Assembly (NCBI GenBank): GCA_017889745.1
Contig: JAGGAG010000051.1
Location: 1-22,093 of the forward strand
DNA length: 22,093 nt
DNA from: Gemmatimonadota bacterium
GTDB lineage: Bacteria; Gemmatimonadota; Gemmatimonadetes; Gemmatimonadales; GWC2-71-9
Reading direction: 5' to 3'
The notes beneath the pieces are model-generated. The model was not told the DNA's origin and searched no databases. It saw only the letters and a program-made list of their open reading frames with translations. Position 1 is the first letter of the stretch. Each line of letters starts with the position of its first letter. Below, piece by piece: positions 21,321-22,093 of this stretch. The translations under genes and the position numbers were made by a program.

Positions 21321-22093
21321 CTAGAAGCGGAAGCCGAACACGAACGGCACGTAGCCCGACGACTCGCCGGCGACCCACACCTGCTGGTAGGTCACCTCGA
21401 CGAAGATGCGCCGGGAATTGAGGCCGCCGCCAATGCGGGCGCCATAGAGCGGGTCGCGCGCATAGCCGGTGAATCCGGGAGGCGGTGAGGTGTTGCGCAC
21501 GCCCCCGACGCCCCCGATGAGGCCGTACGGGGCGATGAAGCCCGGAATGCGCTTCCCGACCAGCATGTCGAGGGTACCGGTGACGTCGTAGAAATTCGCG
21601 TCGCTGCTGCTCGCCGACCAGTAGTTCCCCGCACCGCCCAGGCGCATCTGCGTCATGTTGCCGACGCCGGCGGCATATGCCAGCATGCCGCTGTAGCCGA
21701 TGTCAGTGACCGTGCCCATGTCGCCGGTGGGCGCCGACCCGCCGCCACCCACATACCAGTGCGAGAATTTCGCGGGCTTCTTCTCCGCGGTGCTCTTGTT
21801 CGCCTTGGCGGGCTGGGTGGCCGCGGCCGCAGCAGGCGGGGGCTCGAGGCCGTCCACCACCGGTGCGGTGACGACCGGATTGGGTGGGAGTGGAGCGGAC
21901 GGTGCAGGAGCGGACACTGCAACAGCGGGCGGAGCAACAACGGGCGGAGCAGCAACGGACGGCGCGGCGACGGACGGAGCAGGAGTGGACGGAGTGACCG
22001 TCGCGGGCGCAGGCTTGGGCGCGGGTGCCGCCGCCTGGACCGCCGGTGTCGTCGGTGCCTTTACGATGCTGTCGATCCACACGGTCTTGAGCA
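21321..22093 (-). CDS. Outer-membrane beta-barrel protein with Pro/Ala linker, 5' end cut by window edge
   Basis: The frame is open to the right edge, so the N-terminus, and probably the signal peptide, lies outside the window. An internal GTG at 22082 could be read as a start but the frame continues upstream through L-K-T-V. The visible part has a Pro/Ala/Val linker (about 70 residues), a short basic block K-A-N-K-S-T-A-E-K-K, and a C-terminal domain of about 140 residues with alternating beta strands. Examples are W-Y-V-G-G-G-G-S-A-P-T-G-D, M-L-A-Y-A-A-G-V and I-A-P-Y-G-L-I-G-G-V-G-G. It ends in F-G-F-R-F, the terminal Phe expected for BAM-inserted outer-membrane barrels. A small OmpA/OmpW-type barrel joined to a periplasmic or surface linker is likely. 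The function is unknown. Confidence 0.78.
   Translation of the reverse strand, partial: LKTVWIDSIVKAPTTPAVQAAAPAPKPAPATVTPSTPAPSVAAPSVAAPPVVAPPAVAVSAPAPSAPLPPNPVVTAPVVDGLEPPPAAAAATQPAKANKSTAEKKPAKFSHWYVGGGGSAPTGDMGTVTDIGYSGMLAYAAGVGNMTQMRLGGAGNYWSASSSDANFYDVTGTLDMLVGKRIPGFIAPYGLIGGVGGVRNTSPPPGFTGYARDPLYGARIGGGLNSRRIFVEVTYQQVWVAGESSGYVPFVFGFRF
21882..22001. repeat. 15-base tandem repeat coding for the Pro/Ala linker
   Basis: Eight 15-base units follow without a break. Clear ones are GGACGGTGCAGGAGC (21897), GGGCGGAGCAACAAC (21927), GGGCGGAGCAGCAAC (21942) and GGACGGAGCAGGAGT (21972). Each codes on the minus strand for five residues of the A-P-S-V-A / A-P-P-V-V kind. The length is a multiple of three, so unit gain or loss would keep the frame. 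Confidence 0.65.

Overview
The DNA is very GC-rich, its genes are tightly packed and most of it is coding. The gene set points to a soil-type bacterium, most likely of the phylum Gemmatimonadota or a near relative. That set includes a DUF2911-TPR secreted protein, a secreted Xaa-Pro-dipeptidase-like amidohydrolase, two secreted SxxK serine hydrolases, small lipoproteins with one-line lipoboxes, and Pseudomonas-order LigD next to Ku. The assignment is an inference from gene content; there is no rRNA or other marker in the window. I see no tRNA, rRNA, CRISPR array, insertion sequence or phage gene.

Positions 1-6241 form an envelope and housekeeping region. On the minus strand are a lipoprotein cut by the left edge, two SxxK serine hydrolases and a four-helix membrane protein of unknown function. 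On the plus strand are ribosomal protein S21, with a strong hairpin in its leader, and a large Ig-like repeat protein. A GNAT acetyltransferase (minus) overlaps the end of the Ig-like gene and sits one base behind a DUF72 gene (6246-6941).

Positions 6942-14348 are the most interesting part: a DNA end-joining island. After a 355-base non-coding stretch that carries a spaced inverted repeat, an alpha/beta hydrolase is coupled by a GTGA overlap to a 961-residue UvrD/PcrA-type helicase. This helicase has a complete DEDDh 3'-5' exonuclease inserted between helicase motifs IV and V. It ends 4 bases from the convergent Ku gene, and Ku is divergent from LigD (phosphoesterase-ligase-polymerase) across 56 bases. 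Ku and LigD are the core of bacterial non-homologous end joining. The helicase-exonuclease is a strong candidate for a linked end-unwinding and end-trimming enzyme.

Positions 14349-22093 hold a 779-residue coiled-coil protein of unknown function (minus), a secreted lipoprotein of a conserved unknown family (plus), a small lipoprotein (minus), the DUF2911-TPR protein (plus), the secreted amidohydrolase (plus), and an outer-membrane beta-barrel protein (minus) cut by the right edge.

Three kinds of short-period repeat run through the window: 9-base arrays inside two genes 12 kb apart, 7-base arrays on both sides of the amidohydrolase gene, and a 15-base array coding for the Pro/Ala linker of the beta-barrel protein. 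Several genes (DUF72, the hydrolase, Ku) have no ribosome binding site and a -10-like box ending 5-6 bases before the start codon, which suggests leaderless transcripts.
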